From contig JBAMDO010000136.1 of the NCBI GenBank assembly GCA_037074765.1, positions 1 to 64,000 of the forward strand: DNA of 64,000 nt. Reading direction: 5' to 3'. This DNA is from Mansonella perstans. Taxonomy: Eukaryota; Nematoda; Chromadorea; Rhabditida; Onchocercidae. A program made the position numbers and the translations under genes. Shown in pieces: positions 23,655-42,402 of the stretch. The notes beneath the pieces were generated by a model. The model was not told where the DNA came from. It did no database searches and saw only the letters and a list, made by a program, of their open reading frames with translations. Position 1 is the first letter of the stretch. Each line of letters starts with the position of its first letter.

Positions 23655-24226
23655 CTTTAAAATTAGCAAATGTTTCGAATATTTTGATATAATCAACAAA
23701 CTTATTTACTTCAATAACACAAATGAATAACACAACAATATTATTGCAGAAAAAAAAAATGATAAACTAAACCAGCACTGTCATACTTCTAATATATTTC
23801 CTTTATTTTTTTCGCCAGAAAAGATGAAAAAGTTTGGAAAGCGTAAATTAAAAAGTTTCTATTTTTTATTAATTTCAAGTCAACATGTTAAAATATAGAA
23901 CAAATGAAGGTTGAAGTACACTTATGATGAGAGGTATTACAGAAATTTCAACAAATATATATACGGAGTTGAAAGTGAATGAAAACAGATTCTGTTGGAA
24001 ATTAATTAATAGAAAATTGAAATTTAAACAGTTCATGCCACCACTCAACTATATTAGGCTTTGCTCTGCAAAATAAGGTAACATTTCAACATTTTTTTTC
24101 TGTAACAAAATTCACAGTGATAGAGAGATTAAACAACAAAAACATATCACTGAGGAAATAATACGAAGACATAAAATTAGAAATCCCTGAAAAACTTAAT
24201 GAAAAATCGCTCAAATTAACAAAAAA
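23655..24226. other. Spacer between ADCK1 and MBT genes
   Basis: Both neighbours are on the minus strand, so this is downstream of ADCK1 and upstream of the MBT gene. It is AT-rich, with no exon I could support and no repeat. Confidence 0.4.
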
Positions 24227-27200
24227 TTATTCGATAGGTTTAGCATAAAATGGATTCATAAGCATTAAATAATACTCAAAAGCGCTTATTTTGATTAGTG
24301 TAATGTACATATGTGCATATATACAAATTTTTTTTAGCAACGAATTCGTCTTCTCAACAGAACGTTGGTGAACTGCTCGAACACAGCAACGCGCCATCTG
24401 AAAACGAATATGAACCTTTCTTGCTTGTTTCAGATACATATGCTAGTGCCTTAATATTTCTAGAACAAGCTATGTTTTTCAGATATATAACATAATGATG
24501 TGTTACTTCCACAGAATCAACCTACTGAAAACCTGGCAAAATAATAATTTGTTTGATATTCAGACTTATATCTAAGCAGCTATCTTTCCCAATTATTTTC
24601 TGCAACAAACAAAATTATCATGAAATCAGCAGCAACACCTGAATAAAAGTATCAGCTCGCCCTTGCGTCCCCAGTCGATATTCTATGCTTCTCAGCAGAT
24701 CATTCGTTTTCAAAATAAGTAGCATTGAACGTGGCATTCGCTCCAAAACTTGTGAAATTTCAGGTATCAGCGCGGCAACGTTTGATTTAATTTCTTGTAG
24801 CTATAACTGAATTTGAAAGGTAACTATTTCTTTAACTTACTTCAAGATAATTACTTTCATATAATCAATAGAACCAAACTGTTATCTATTATAAATATAA
24901 TAATATTTATATAGTTTATAACTAGATATAAAGTAAATATAACTTGCTTCCTCATTTGTTGCAGCTGATTTATTAATTCCACGGTTAATTGCATTCCAAG
25001 ATCTACTTGTTACCATGCAGGCGAAAAGACCATAAAGCTCACCCACACCCATCAATTGTGCAGATTTCTGAAATTTTCAAGGGAAAAAATTATAAATTCC
25101 AAAACTAAACATCCGAACTTTATTGCAGAATTGAACAACACGAACCTTAACTTCATTTAAATCGGGTTTTAATAGCGCTAACCATAGCTTCGAATATTTT
25201 ATCCGAAAATCAGATTCCAGTGTCTGCAATATATGAATTAAAATGAAACAATAAATTTAGAATTCCTTTCAGATTTTAAACTTAAAATTTTTTTATATAT
25301 TTATAAACCTTAACAGCAAATCAATCATAATGAAAATATCACCCGAATATAATTATATTATTTTTTCTCAAATATAACTACATTATTACACTACTTAAAT
25401 ATATTGACATTATCCGGATATAATTACATTATTTCAAATATAATTACTCAAATTAATGTAACTGCATTCAAATATAATCACGTTATTTACTCAAATGCAA
25501 ATACATATTGAAAACATTATCAAATATAATCAATTTATTTCACCATTCATATTTTATTTCATTTCATGGTATGAATTCACATCGCAAAATTAAAACAATA
25601 ATCTGTGGACAAATTAAATTTCACTTAAATAAATCACTAATAAAAAGGCCTACCAAATAGAGTCCGTGATCCAAAAGAACGATCGAAACACTTCCATCCT
25701 TTGCTTTCTTTACCAAAACATTGCCAGGATGTGGATCACAATGGATGTAACCATTAACAAAGATCATTTCACTAAACAGTGCACCCAGTTTGCGACAAAT
25801 CTATGGCAAAAAACATAATCATTTGCTGAATTTTAGCTGGGTAATTAAAAGAAAAATAATAAGCTCTATTCATACCGATCTGAAAAAAACGAAGCGACAC
25901 TCTCAATTAGCCAAATTTTATTGCTATATGTGAAATTTACGAATAGTGGAAGAATTACGAACTATGACATTTTAATAATGAAAAGTCATAAATACAATCA
26001 TATCTGACTGATAAGAAATGGTAAACATGAAAATAGCTTAATGATTAAAATAGTACAAAGATCAAAATTATGAAAGTCATTGACTATTCCAATATAGTGT
26101 TGAACTTACATCATAGCGATTAATATTGTTTTGCGTAAAATAATTGCAGTCATTTATTTGGGCACCATCACAGTATTCCATGGTAAGGACACGTTCTGTC
26201 GTATATTCGTCGTATATATTTGGAATCTACAATTATATCTATATTGTATATGTTCAAATCAACATTCAAGTAATGCCAATATTATTTCATAATAACTGAA
26301 GTGAGTTACAAAATAAAACAATTATCTCTTGTATCTACAATCATAAAAATGATATGGAATTAACAAATTTAATTATTTAAGCACAACTTTTCCTTTAATC
26401 TATAAATATCCATGCTCAGAATGAAATCTAAATCTGAAAAATTACCTTAAGATAGTCGAGGTGTGAAAACATTTCTTTCAGTTTTTTCGCATTTGCCGCT
26501 TCAACCCTAAAATCCAATTCTCTAGGCAAATTCCGTTTCATTTCATCCACCAACCACATAAAATGGAAATCGGGAAAAAGCTTTGAAGCCAAATTAGTTA
26601 AAGCCTGAAAAGAAAAATTCCCTTGTTTTGATGACTCATCCCGTCTTGTATTTTATAAATACTAAGAAAAAGAGATTAAAAAACCCATCTTTTGTCATAA
26701 AGATCATCAAATATCAATATTGGTTTTTTCACCAGTACAAACCCCCTTTATATAGCAAAAAGATCGTGCCTCAATCGTCTTGATATCAGCCCAACTCCTT
26801 GGTTTTACATGGATATGTTGCACTTTCACAGCAACTTCTTCATTGTTTTTCTTTAAGACTGCTCGATATACTTGTGCAAGCGATGCAGAACCTCTCGGAA
26901 TTTCATGAAATTCTACGAATACATCTTCAAGCTAAAACAGATTATACATAATTACATACACCAGCTTTACTAAGTACTCTCTGCAATCTTATCTACATTA
27001 CCACAATAGGCAATAGCCATGCACAAAGAAGTAAACAAAAGTGGTAGAATGAAAACGTAAGTAATGGAAATCAAAAATTATTTCCGTCATTGTTCAGAGC
27101 ACTGCTTTTAACTCTTCCTAAGCTACAAAAAAGAGCCAAAGAAGCAACAATATTCAGATCCTATTTATACTACTCACCTTAGCATTCAGATCTTTCTCTA

Positions 27201-28018
27201 AAACTTGCCGTACTTCACTCAGCTTACTCGCGGGTGCTCTCGAATGCAAAACGCACAAAGTATCAGTGTACTCAACCGGAAGAAGATATTCTAGAGCTGC
27301 CAAATGTTGCCCGATCTGAGCATGTAATATGTTAAGAAATATTTTTCAAATCATGAAAATTCAGGAAAATTTTTGATTATCGATAAATATACAGAGTGTT
27401 TGTAATAAATGCTACAATTAAAATGCTAGGTTCTGCTGAGTACTAGATATGCTTTCCATAATTGTCAGCATGGAAGAAGTATACCTTAGGAAATGGTATC
27501 TTAAAAATTTGTGCTTACTAAATTCAACTCTCACTTTAATATAAACGCCACCATTCCTCTCAGCTAATTTAAGCATTCTTCCAGCATTTCTGAGATGTGC
27601 TGCACTTAATTTCTGACGATACGATGCATCCACAACTGGACAATTCCACATAGTCCATTTATAGTCGGCTACAATACACAGCACCTGAAAAACATTAGCA
27701 TATTCTTGTTCTCGGAGATTGAGATAAAAAGTAGTAAACTTGTAATCTTTGCAATACATCAATCATACTAATCATAAATAATTTAGCAACCGCTTTATTT
27801 CTCAATGTTTGAAAAAATATCGCTTTATTTTTCAATAATTTGAAAAATTATATTAAATTAAATCATACCGTGACACCAGCACGAATGACACGAAAAGGTC
27901 CAAGCTGATAAAATTGTTCCTGATCATATAAAAAGCCAATGGCTGATCCACAAACAGCAATTCCGATACCAATAGCCAATTTACGCAAACGATCACTGCT
28001 TTTTACCATACCTGGCAT
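24227..28018 (-). CDS. adck1: ADCK1 ortholog, mitochondrial UbiB/aarF-domain kinase-like protein
   Basis: An atypical kinase-like protein of the UbiB family, mitochondrial in animals, linked to mitochondrial morphology and lipid handling. Eleven exons in transcript order: 28018-27869, 27684-27535, 27315-27178, 26931-26770, 26604-26446, 26226-26110, 25800-25654, 25223-25146, 25067-24948, 24800-24639, 24397-24227, giving 517 residues, the usual ADCK1 length. An N-terminal hydrophobic segment (about 14-30) is followed by the UbiB KxGQ motif KIGQHLAALEYLLP (100-113), the ADCK1-type loop RGSASLAQV, VAVKVQ Lys182, Glu229 (RELDF), HCDPHPGN (312-319) and LLDHGL with Asp336. The C-terminal LLILKTNDLLRSIE and MARCCVRAV elements match ADCK1 rather than COQ8. 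Two introns appear to begin with GC: the one after 24948 (GAA|GCAAGT) is the only in-phase option; the one after 26770 (GAG|GCACGA) competes with a GT donor 27 bases later. The ATG directly follows an AG (CTAGGAACAG). Confidence 0.9.
25345..25544. repeat. AT-rich imperfect tandem repeat in ADCK1 intron
   Basis: About eight diverged units of the type CAAATATAATTACATTATT, spaced 20-30 bases, within the intron between the exons at 25654 and 25223. Confidence 0.6.
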
Positions 28019-28216
28019 CTGTTCCTAGAGTTGGCAAGCAAACCACTTCGTTTCACTTGTACAATTCAAACAAAATCAGCTATTACCAATAAATATAGTC
28101 GAAATTACATGCCCAACAATCATTCCAATCATCTGTAAAAATATAAATCACCAACAGGACTAAGACTTCTCAAAAAAAAATAAAAATTTTAAGCACGTGA
28201 GAATCTCCTAATCTAT

Positions 28217-28515
28217 GTGATTTATAAAATATAATCGAAACATTCCCGATTCCCAAGTATTTATTTTCTCTATATATTTATTCCTAGACATGTTACTGTT
28301 AACTTTTAATTCAATCTTTAAAATCTTTAATCCAAAGCAAGATACCTTTGCATCATCTCCCATTTTCACTTTCATGTTCAAATTTCACGTGATTTAGAAG
28401 CATAATCAGAATGTTCCCCACTTGCAAATATTTATTTTACCTGTACACTTACGCATTTACATCTCACACTTAACCTTTAACCTATCAGCTTCCTTTGTAT
28501 CATCATAAAATGAAA
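28217..28515. repeat. Diverged direct duplication, about 130-160 bp
   Basis: Copy 1 (28217-28380) and copy 2 (28389-28515) share ordered words: GTGATTTA, CATAATC/TATAATC, TTCCC, AAGTATTTATTTT, CTTTAATC/CTTTAACC, CCTTTGCATCAT/CCTTTGTATCAT. Many indels separate them. Confidence 0.65.
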
Positions 28516-30677
28516 ATATCAGTGAACGAGAAGACAATGCAAACACCGAATCCCACCGCTAGCAAATGATCTAAGTAACAACAAGTAGTTATAAGATTCA
28601 AATAGAAGTCCCAGCAAATAACGTTCTGGATTATTTACAAGACATTCTTTAATTGAATTATTACTACCTGAAAACTGAAACTTTGGCCCAGTCAATAGTT
28701 CAATTTTTAGGTTGAAATGCCTTAAGTAAAATTTTTTCTTAGCAAACAAAATTTCACTCAAATAAAATCATTTACAGGTAGGAATACAAAAAAGTCCAGC
28801 ATATTTGGTATTGTTTTATTGATTTATCACAAAAATAATAGTGCAAATAATACATTTATAAAATCTCTCTAAATGCTAGTAGTATTTAATAAATTAAAAT
28901 TTCATTTTTTTTTTTAATAATTTGAAATTAAGGCATCACTAATTATTGCTTCAGCTAACATTTCAGTAATTTAGACCTTTTCAATTAAATTTTATTCAAA
29001 TTTTGTTAAGTTAAAACATTTGAAAAAAAAAACTTAAAATGTTTACATTTAAAAGGTTTCGGTAATTTGGAAATTTTAATTAAAATTTTTGAAGATATTG
29101 TTGAAATTTTTGAAAAATTGTCATCAATTACTAAGTAAATATATCTTATAAATAAAAAACTTTTCAGTTATTTCATTTCCAATTATTAGTAAAAGAAATT
29201 ATTAATTCTAATAATTAATAATTTCCGACTATTAATTATTTAAATGATCTTAACATATCATTATCAATTGTTTCATTTAAATTATAAAATATGAAAACAA
29301 CCTGAAAACATTTACCCGAAAAAGTTTTTTGATTTGCATTTATCATTCACTTTGATAGCAAGATATGAGTGCAGCCTCACGGGAAAATATCAGCGGTTTT
29401 ATTGTCATCCGTATTGAGTTTCTTTTTCATTCCACTATAAATAATAATCCGATAACAAAAAAACTGATTAGTTGTTTTCCTCTTCTTGTCTTTTCTTTCT
29501 GCAGTAAATCATTTCTACAAATCCATAATTTACACTAATTTTTTTTAAAATAAATTCAACAAATTAAATATTAAAATTTGCAATTTTAGCAATGAATTAA
29601 TTAAAAAATCGATTTCAATTTAACATTAGATTATTTAAACACTATGGAAAAAAATTTTCCCACCGAAATGTTTTTTTCATTTTTTAAGTTGTTGCATCGA
29701 AAATTTGTTTACAGTTAAAATCATTTCAAATTATCATTTCAAGATGAAATATTCCGCAGAAGTGAGAGCATATGCAGTTTGTATAAGTCATCAATAAGAA
29801 AGCCAACAAAGTGACTTGTGATGGAAGTAAACCTGTTGTTCAGTTTCGATAGGTATAATTAATGATCTGCAATTTTCATAGAAGTTATTTTACATAGAAG
29901 CTACGTAAGTAACGTCAATATCATATGATTTGTTCATGATTCGATCTAGCACAATGTATATACACATAACACCAGCGTTTTGTACTGCACCTATGATCTG
30001 TACTGCATCATTTTTTTTTTTCATTAATCATAATTGTGTTAATTTTTTGTTTATTCGTATCTTTTTCTACTTCGTTAAAAATTTTGCAATTTTCGTTTCA
30101 ATTAAAAAAAAATTTTTTTTCTGCATAAATAATTTTATGAATAAAATTCTTTCCAGTAATATTTCATTCGAAAATTACTGCTGTAATTTTGTTTGTTTGT
30201 TCAAAAGACAAATGAAAAGCATTTGCTTTTCTAATAATTTTTCTTTTTCATTGCTACATATTTGAATCGATAATACTTGTAGGCAATTTTAAATTTCATA
30301 TTGAAATACTAACTATGAAAAATATTTAATTTCATTTTATATATTCTTTTTTTAAAAAAAATTCATACTTTTCTTTTTCGCATTAAAATTTCGACCTAAT
30401 AATGACTCTATACTGCAATTTTTATTACCACAATTATCATTGATGATACATTGGAATGTTTAAAAAATGGAAGATTTTATTGCCAGGGAAATTTACCATT
30501 GAGAAGATGTGTTAGTTAATATCATCTGACTTTGCTCGATATCTTTTTATTTTTTGATCTTCAAATGCTGAGAAAGTAGTAATGTTGAAAAATAATCGCA
30601 TTAGATTAAGGGATTGATTTGCATCTTTCTTCTACTTCTAAAAGCATTGAATAATAATGTGAACAAAATGAACATGG

Positions 30678-30755
30678 CCTAGCATTTCAACAATCATATC
30701 ATATCACGTTGTCATGCCTAGCATTTCAATGATCATGTCATGTCATGTTGTCATG
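30678..30755. repeat. Two-copy tandem repeat of about 39 bp
   Basis: CCTAGCATTTCAA followed by a CATATCATATCACGTTGTCATG-like stretch occurs twice in a row. The second copy reads CATGTCATGTCATGTTGTCATG in that position. Confidence 0.85.
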
Positions 30756-31270
30756 GTGTTCATTGTACCGGACAGGAATGTTTATATATGCCAAGTCATT
30801 TTGATCTATGTCTTCAAAAGCACAAAATTTTCCCATTTACGAATGCCATTCAATACTATTAGTTTCTTACATTACTTCCCATGCCTTCGTTGTCTTCTCA
30901 GGTTATCCAAACATTCATCACTGGTATTATGATCCTAGTACCGCGATAATCTTCGAAGCAATTTTTTGCAGCAAACTATCTGATGCGGAAATTCATGCTT
31001 CATCTATCGTTCTATCTCCACATATTCAAGTTCATAATTTTTCCTTCTCCCTATCTATCTGTTTATCATTTTATCGCAAACTTTTTGAAGGAAAATCAAA
31101 AAATGTTGAGAAGTTCAAGAAACCAAAAAACAATTGATGGAATGACACATTCTAATCTGTTAATGTTTACTGCCTTCCTCATTTTAGCAAAGCTGCCAAA
31201 AAAATTCCTGAAATTGAAATTACTTATTGCGGATAAAAATTTCGTACATTGCAACTTGTTGTATTTTCAG

Positions 31271-33543
31271 ATGGCAAACAAAATAATTGACATTCGGCAG
31301 AATGAATTCGAAAGCTCTGTAACGATCGCACTTTCTCATGAAGGTCACTGGCAGGTCATTCAACCTTTATAATTTTTATCTTTTAATTTTAGTACGAAAA
31401 AAAACTCATGGATTAAAAAAATATTTAAAAAAAACTTTCAACAAAAAAATTTAATTCTATTCAAATTTAAATTTTTTTTTTTGCATTATTTAAATTTATG
31501 CTTTATAAATAGATAGAATATACTTGAATGATTTGTTTGAATAGTGTCAAAGAAGGGTCATAAAAAATTGTCCTTTATGCCCCTTTCAAAATATAATCAA
31601 AAGCACTTCACGTAAAGAATAATTTGTATCAGAGAGAAAGAGAGAGTTCAAATTAAGTGCCTGAAATTTATTCGTCAAGTTTATGGATATTATTATTTTT
31701 GGTAAATGAATCGTTAAATTTTCCAGGAATTTTCCAAAATTTTCGGGTAAAAATACTTGTTAACGAAGGTTTTATCGTGGCTTGTGTTGAATATGATTTT
31801 GTTACTACGATTTCTTTCAATAATGTAATCGAAGAGGTGGTAAAAGCTCTTCATGTAAGCTCAATTTATTTTTGTTTGGTAAGAAGGTCAAATTAAATAT
31901 GTGAAATCATTCCTTTTCCTTAATTTTATACCATTATAATCTTTCCTGAAAGCTACCAAAAATTATCATCATAAATTGCTAACCGGATAAGTTAATAAGA
32001 ATTATAGCTGAAAACGGGAATTCTGAAGTTTTTTCTTTTGTAATCATGGCAATTAAAAGATAAGATAAAATATCGGGAAGTAAACGTGAATGCATCTATG
32101 ATTTTCTATGGATGTATCCATAATCTTCTGTGGATATATCCATAATCTTCTGTGGATATAATCTTCTGTGATCTTTTGAATTCAACGGTAATATTTGAAT
32201 TCAGCAAAAATTAAAAGTCAAATTTAAGTGGAGTCAGTTTTCATCATCTTTGTTCAGATTTAAATTTTTCTTTTCTTTTTTTTATCGAAACGCATGAAAA
32301 AATGATAAATCATTGAAAATTGAAGGGAAAAAAATTAATTAATAAACATTAATTAATAAATAATTAGTATCTATGCTTAGTATCTAAAATGAATGTTTCG
32401 TTTTTGTCATTTACAGTATATCTTTTTTTTTCCTTAAATTATACCCTTTCATATAGTTTCTAGCAAAACGTTGGCCCTTAAAGAGGTCATCAGTTGGCGG
32501 ACATAGTGCATTGGGTCCTACTTAGCCAGTCTGGTAAGTAATTTGCCTTATCCTTATCTCTTATCATCAATTTCATCATTTTGTGAATTAAAAATAAATT
32601 AGAAATTATTATTATTCATTTCAAGTGAAACATTTCATTCATTCATTCATTTACTTTTTAGCTGCGCTTATATGATCCCTAAACGGCACTTTATTATTTG
32701 ATTGAATTTGAAATTCAATGCAATCGATTTTCTCGGAGAATGGCATTTCTAATTGAATACGGTGGAACATATAAGTGTTAAAAAATTTCATCCATTCATT
32801 TTTTTTTCAAATTATTCAAGCATTAAAATGCATAAAGAGTGAGCAGCGATAGGAAGAAATTATTCTCTTCGCCGGTGTCTCCATTCTTCACCTTCTATTA
32901 GATACATTTATTGGGAGAGCAATTAAGTAACGCCTGATGCTGAAGTTCTAGCAGTAGCTAATTAACTTTATGATAAAGAATAGATAGCTAATTAGTATTA
33001 GCATTTTAATTGAAATCCAGAAAATTTTGTTATCATAAAATGAAGTTCCATCTTTGACATTTGTAAGTTACATCTACTTTGATCTTCAATTTTTGTTTTT
33101 TTTGTATATTAAATTTTTAGTTTAAGCTAAGCTGAAACTGAAATTCTTAATATTGCTAATTTGGATGAAATTTCGACGGAACTGTTCTTTATGTTGGCGC
33201 TGAGGAATCAGCAAAAATTGGAGCACCATCAACACATTGTTGAGAATTACTTGAAAAAGCATCATACAATGAATATAACAGATCGCTCTGTCGTATTGTT
33301 ATTATTGTTTAAGAAGGATAAATAATGAATAACTGCTTTAGATGGTAGTGCCATCCAGAGCATATCAAATAATCAAACTTATCACTTAACTTCATTAATA
33401 TATTGTTAACACCTTTTGACACAAATAATCTTTGTGTTTTCTAGATGATTCCATATGATGATCATTTCACATTGATCACTAGTTTGGCTGATCAAAATTC
33501 GGCAACAACCAAAGCAATGCTTCACTTTCTGCTTCGAAAATAA
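31271..33543 (+). pseudogene. Decayed kynurenine formamidase-like (AFMID) alpha/beta hydrolase
   Basis: Kynurenine formamidases hydrolyse N-formylkynurenine in tryptophan breakdown. Pieces of the family appear in the right order behind good acceptors. At 31271-31354 a segment ends HEGHWQ, where the family has the oxyanion motif HGGxW. At 31727-31854 is LVNEGFIVACVEYDF, the central strand. At 32464-32533 is VGGHSA, the nucleophile elbow. Around 33180-33290 is VLYVGAEES. At 33445-33543 is YDDHFTLITSLADQN with the catalytic His and a normal stop. The pieces do not join: the exon at 31727 needs a shift after EFSKIF, the next junction is out of phase, the sequence after GHSA contains two extra bases and then TAG, and a TGA interrupts the 33.2 kb piece. 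The last exon is intact. The family is inferred from motif order. Assembly errors could explain some breaks, but not so many. Confidence 0.6.
32106..32170. repeat. Short tandem repeat, about 22 bp x 3
   Basis: The unit TCCATAATCTTCTGTGGATA is repeated inside an intron-like stretch of the formamidase relic. The last copy is shortened. Confidence 0.85.
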
Positions 33544-36186
33544 CTTCCCAAAATCATTGCTTATGATTCGTCACAATCCATTCAATCACTGTAGTGTCAC
33601 ATTATACTTGGGAAAGAGTCCTGGACTAAATATCCGAAATATGATAACATATTTACTATGCCTTCATTAATTTTAATTTAAAATATCCCCTATTGCATAA
33701 AATATCTTCACTGCGGCGATATTTTTCATAAATATGTTCAAATATAGCTTTTTGCCGAATGCGCCAATTTGTTTGATGAAATAAGGAAAGATACAAATAA
33801 ATGATATAAATGAAGCAGTCATTGTTTTCCTATGTTTCAATCGAACAATGCAGATAGCTAAGAAGATTGGCTGTCAGCATAGTTCATTTTATCGGGCACA
33901 TATTATTTTCATCATTAATTGTGAGCCAGAATGATTTATTACTTGCAAGAAAATTTTTTATATCACACTAGCCATATTGTTTGGTTTAATGCTAGGGCAC
34001 ATTGGCAATTCCTTTATCCTTTCCAATCTGATGGTGAAAGATCACTTCACCTCTCAACCTGATATTCTCCTTACATCTTATACATGATAGTTTTCCTCCT
34101 TTCAGCTTGATATGTGACACCACTTGCTTCCTACAACATACAACCTGACGCATGATAGTACTTTTTTCTAATCTGACATATGAATAATTCAGGAAGGAAA
34201 TTACCTTTGGAAAATGCTTCTAATTTGTTTGCATTTAATACGTTCATTATCATGATTATCATAGTGCTGCAGGAAGGAATCAACAAAAGTAGATCATGTC
34301 AGCTTTTGATTTGAATTTGAAGAGTGAAGAGTGATGAAGAAGAGAGAAAATTTGAAGAGATTAGGAAGCGAGTGAAGAGAAAGTATAACATTAGTATTGA
34401 AAAGGATATCCATTGCAATGAAGCACGCATTGTTTCTCAATCAAACTGAAAAAATATCAGAAATTTCAGATTTTATTACCACAGATGAAATTACAACTAA
34501 TGGAGAAAATACAATCTTCGAAAGAGGGAAAGACTCATTTGCAAAAAGAAAAGAAAAACACCTATAAAAAGCTGAGATATTGGGAAGGATGAATTGGCAC
34601 AATTGTTGGCGCATTTTGCTGAGCCAAAAAGTGAGGAAAGAATGAGAAATGACAAATAACATAGTATCATAAATGACAATATATATGTTGAAATGAACTG
34701 AGATTTTCTTGCGAAGGTTTTCTCGACATAGCTTAGCAACATAAGCCTAATTTAGAACAATCAATGTCTAAGCCTATTTAGATATGCAAAATCTCTCATC
34801 ACCATCGAGAGAATGCAAAGATTCTGACAAAAGGCGTGAATTTGAATCCACGCATCGATAACCATACCAAAATGCCCAGTTTGAGTTGTAGTACTATACC
34901 ACATCTTGGAATCTCAAATAATGAGGAAGTATTGATTCCTCATTTACAGTTTCGCTAGAATCGTTTAGAAGCACCAGTGGACCAAGAACAAGATGATTAG
35001 AAAACATTCCAAGGAACTAAGTTATCAATGAGTAATGATGCAATGATACAAAAGACTATGTATTTTTACCTTTGATTTCTAATTATATACTTAAAAAAAA
35101 AGGATCATTGAATAAATGTTTTATCTTATCACTTATTTCGCTACTCCAGGATCCTAGAAAATTATGGAAAAGAAACAAGGGAACAAAAAAAGTGATGGCA
35201 AATTGTAATATGTAAATTATGCATAATTATTATGCTATTTCAATATTGACGATTAAATTTTCTTATCACTGATAACATAACTCTTACCAATGATAATTCT
35301 GTGGAATAATAATTAACTCTTATCACTTTTTATCTCCATATCGTATTTTTTTTTTGCCATAATATTGCAATGATTCAGTATGTATAAATTTTAGCATATG
35401 TGAATTGTTTCTTTTTTTTTTTTTTTTGATTAACAAAAAGTTTATTTACAAACTTTTATTTATTTAATTGCAACGCTCATTGTTGAGTAATTTTTAGCCT
35501 TAAATTAGTTTTCTTTTCATGAAAGTAAGTTAGTCAAAGTTCTTTGAAGGTAATTTCTTCGTAATATGAATACCTAATATATCTAATTGCAATTTCTTCA
35601 TAATGGTATTGTCATGTTCCAGTCATCCAATGAGGAATGAACATTTGCTGTGAGATGTTAACTTTGCACGGAGTCTAAGTTGGACCGCATTTTTATAGTT
35701 GGGCTTGACGTTTAGTTGAAAAGAGGCGATTGCAGTGATGGATATTTTACGTTTTAAAGATTGGGTGCAGAATGAGAATCAATGAGTATGTTGATGAAAT
35801 TGCATTTGCAATTTGATATGGATATTTTCCAGTGAACTAATATTTTAGATTAACAGGATCATTATGGGAATCAGGTAAATTAGTGGAAAAGAGAACAGTA
35901 ATTAGAAACGATTGATGAAATTATCTTTCCTGTTGTCACTATAGAATTTATATAAGTTTATTGATATCACTATACCTATGAATTCGATACTTCACAATAT
36001 GAGGCATATTAGTAAAGATTGATGTAATTTAAATGATCTACAGGTATGCAACGTGTTTAATGATTGGGAAATCAACCGGACGATTGATTATTGTTGTACG
36101 TTTGTGAAATACAATTCAAAAAAGGATTCAAACTGTTTGCCGGAGCTAGTTCTACTTTTCGCGAGAGCCGTCTGCTCGCCAATAGC
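33544..36186. other. Intergenic with possible decayed coding patch
   Basis: Mostly AT-rich. Between about 34300 and 35020 the plus strand is purine-rich and shows short protein-like stretches in different frames (for example ELAQLLAHFAEPKSEER at about 34589-34640) broken by stops. I do not recognise the source. Poly-T tracts occur near 35350 and 35410. GC content rises just before the B56 start at 36187, which probably marks its 5' UTR. Confidence 0.4.
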
Positions 36187-42230
<6,044 letters not shown>

Positions 42231-42327
42231 GAATGTAGAAGATTCATTCATGTTTGTCGGTGAGAGTAATGTTGATGATCTGTTTTACTATGACAGATTA
42301 CGAAATTTGTCATTGAGTTTAGAATAG
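42231..42327 (+). CDS. Alternative terminal coding exon of B56 gene
   Basis: After a good acceptor the frame that continues GA|G from 40844 is open for 31 codons to TAG at 42325-42327. The peptide begins NVEDSFMFVGESN and ends LRNLSLSLE, acidic and Ser-rich. It is followed by AATAAA at 42397-42402, which suits the true 3' end. Phase match, codon-like composition and the downstream poly(A) signal support it; transcript evidence is lacking. Confidence 0.6.
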
Positions 42328-42396
42328 CAGTCAAATTTTAAACTTTTTGTTTACTACAATTTATGCATCGTATAGGAGAAGAAATACTGTAATGGA

Positions 42397-42402
42397 AATA
42401 AA
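42397..42402 (+). terminator. Polyadenylation signal AATAAA (B56)
   Basis: A canonical hexamer 70 bases after the stop of the alternative terminal exon. It is the best candidate for mRNA 3' end formation in this gene. Confidence 0.5.

Larger units (their letters stand above)
28019..31270. other. Divergent intergenic region
   Basis: Lies between the 5' end of ADCK1 (-) and the formamidase relic (+). It contains the diverged duplication at 28217-28515, very AT-rich palindromic sequence around 29190-29240, and the short tandem repeat at 30678-30755. A coding-like patch at about 30903-31020 (TATTATGATCCTAGT, reading YYDPS) after a TTCTCAG acceptor could be the first exon of the relic, because formamidases begin with a YSPS motif, but it is not secure. 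Confidence 0.4.

Noticed and set aside
29930..31137. Several overlapping plus-strand open frames
   Set aside because: Low-complexity Phe/Ile/Ser-rich translations of AT-rich DNA without splice or family support, except the weak YYDPS patch noted.
34441..34742. Minus-strand open frames
   Set aside because: Hydrophobic low-complexity translations opposite a purine-rich plus strand; no start context or splice support.
42231..42327. PP2A-B56 docking motif (LxxIxE) in the alternative B56 tail, at LSLSLE
   Set aside because: The fourth position is Ser rather than Ile/Leu/Val, so it does not fit the motif.
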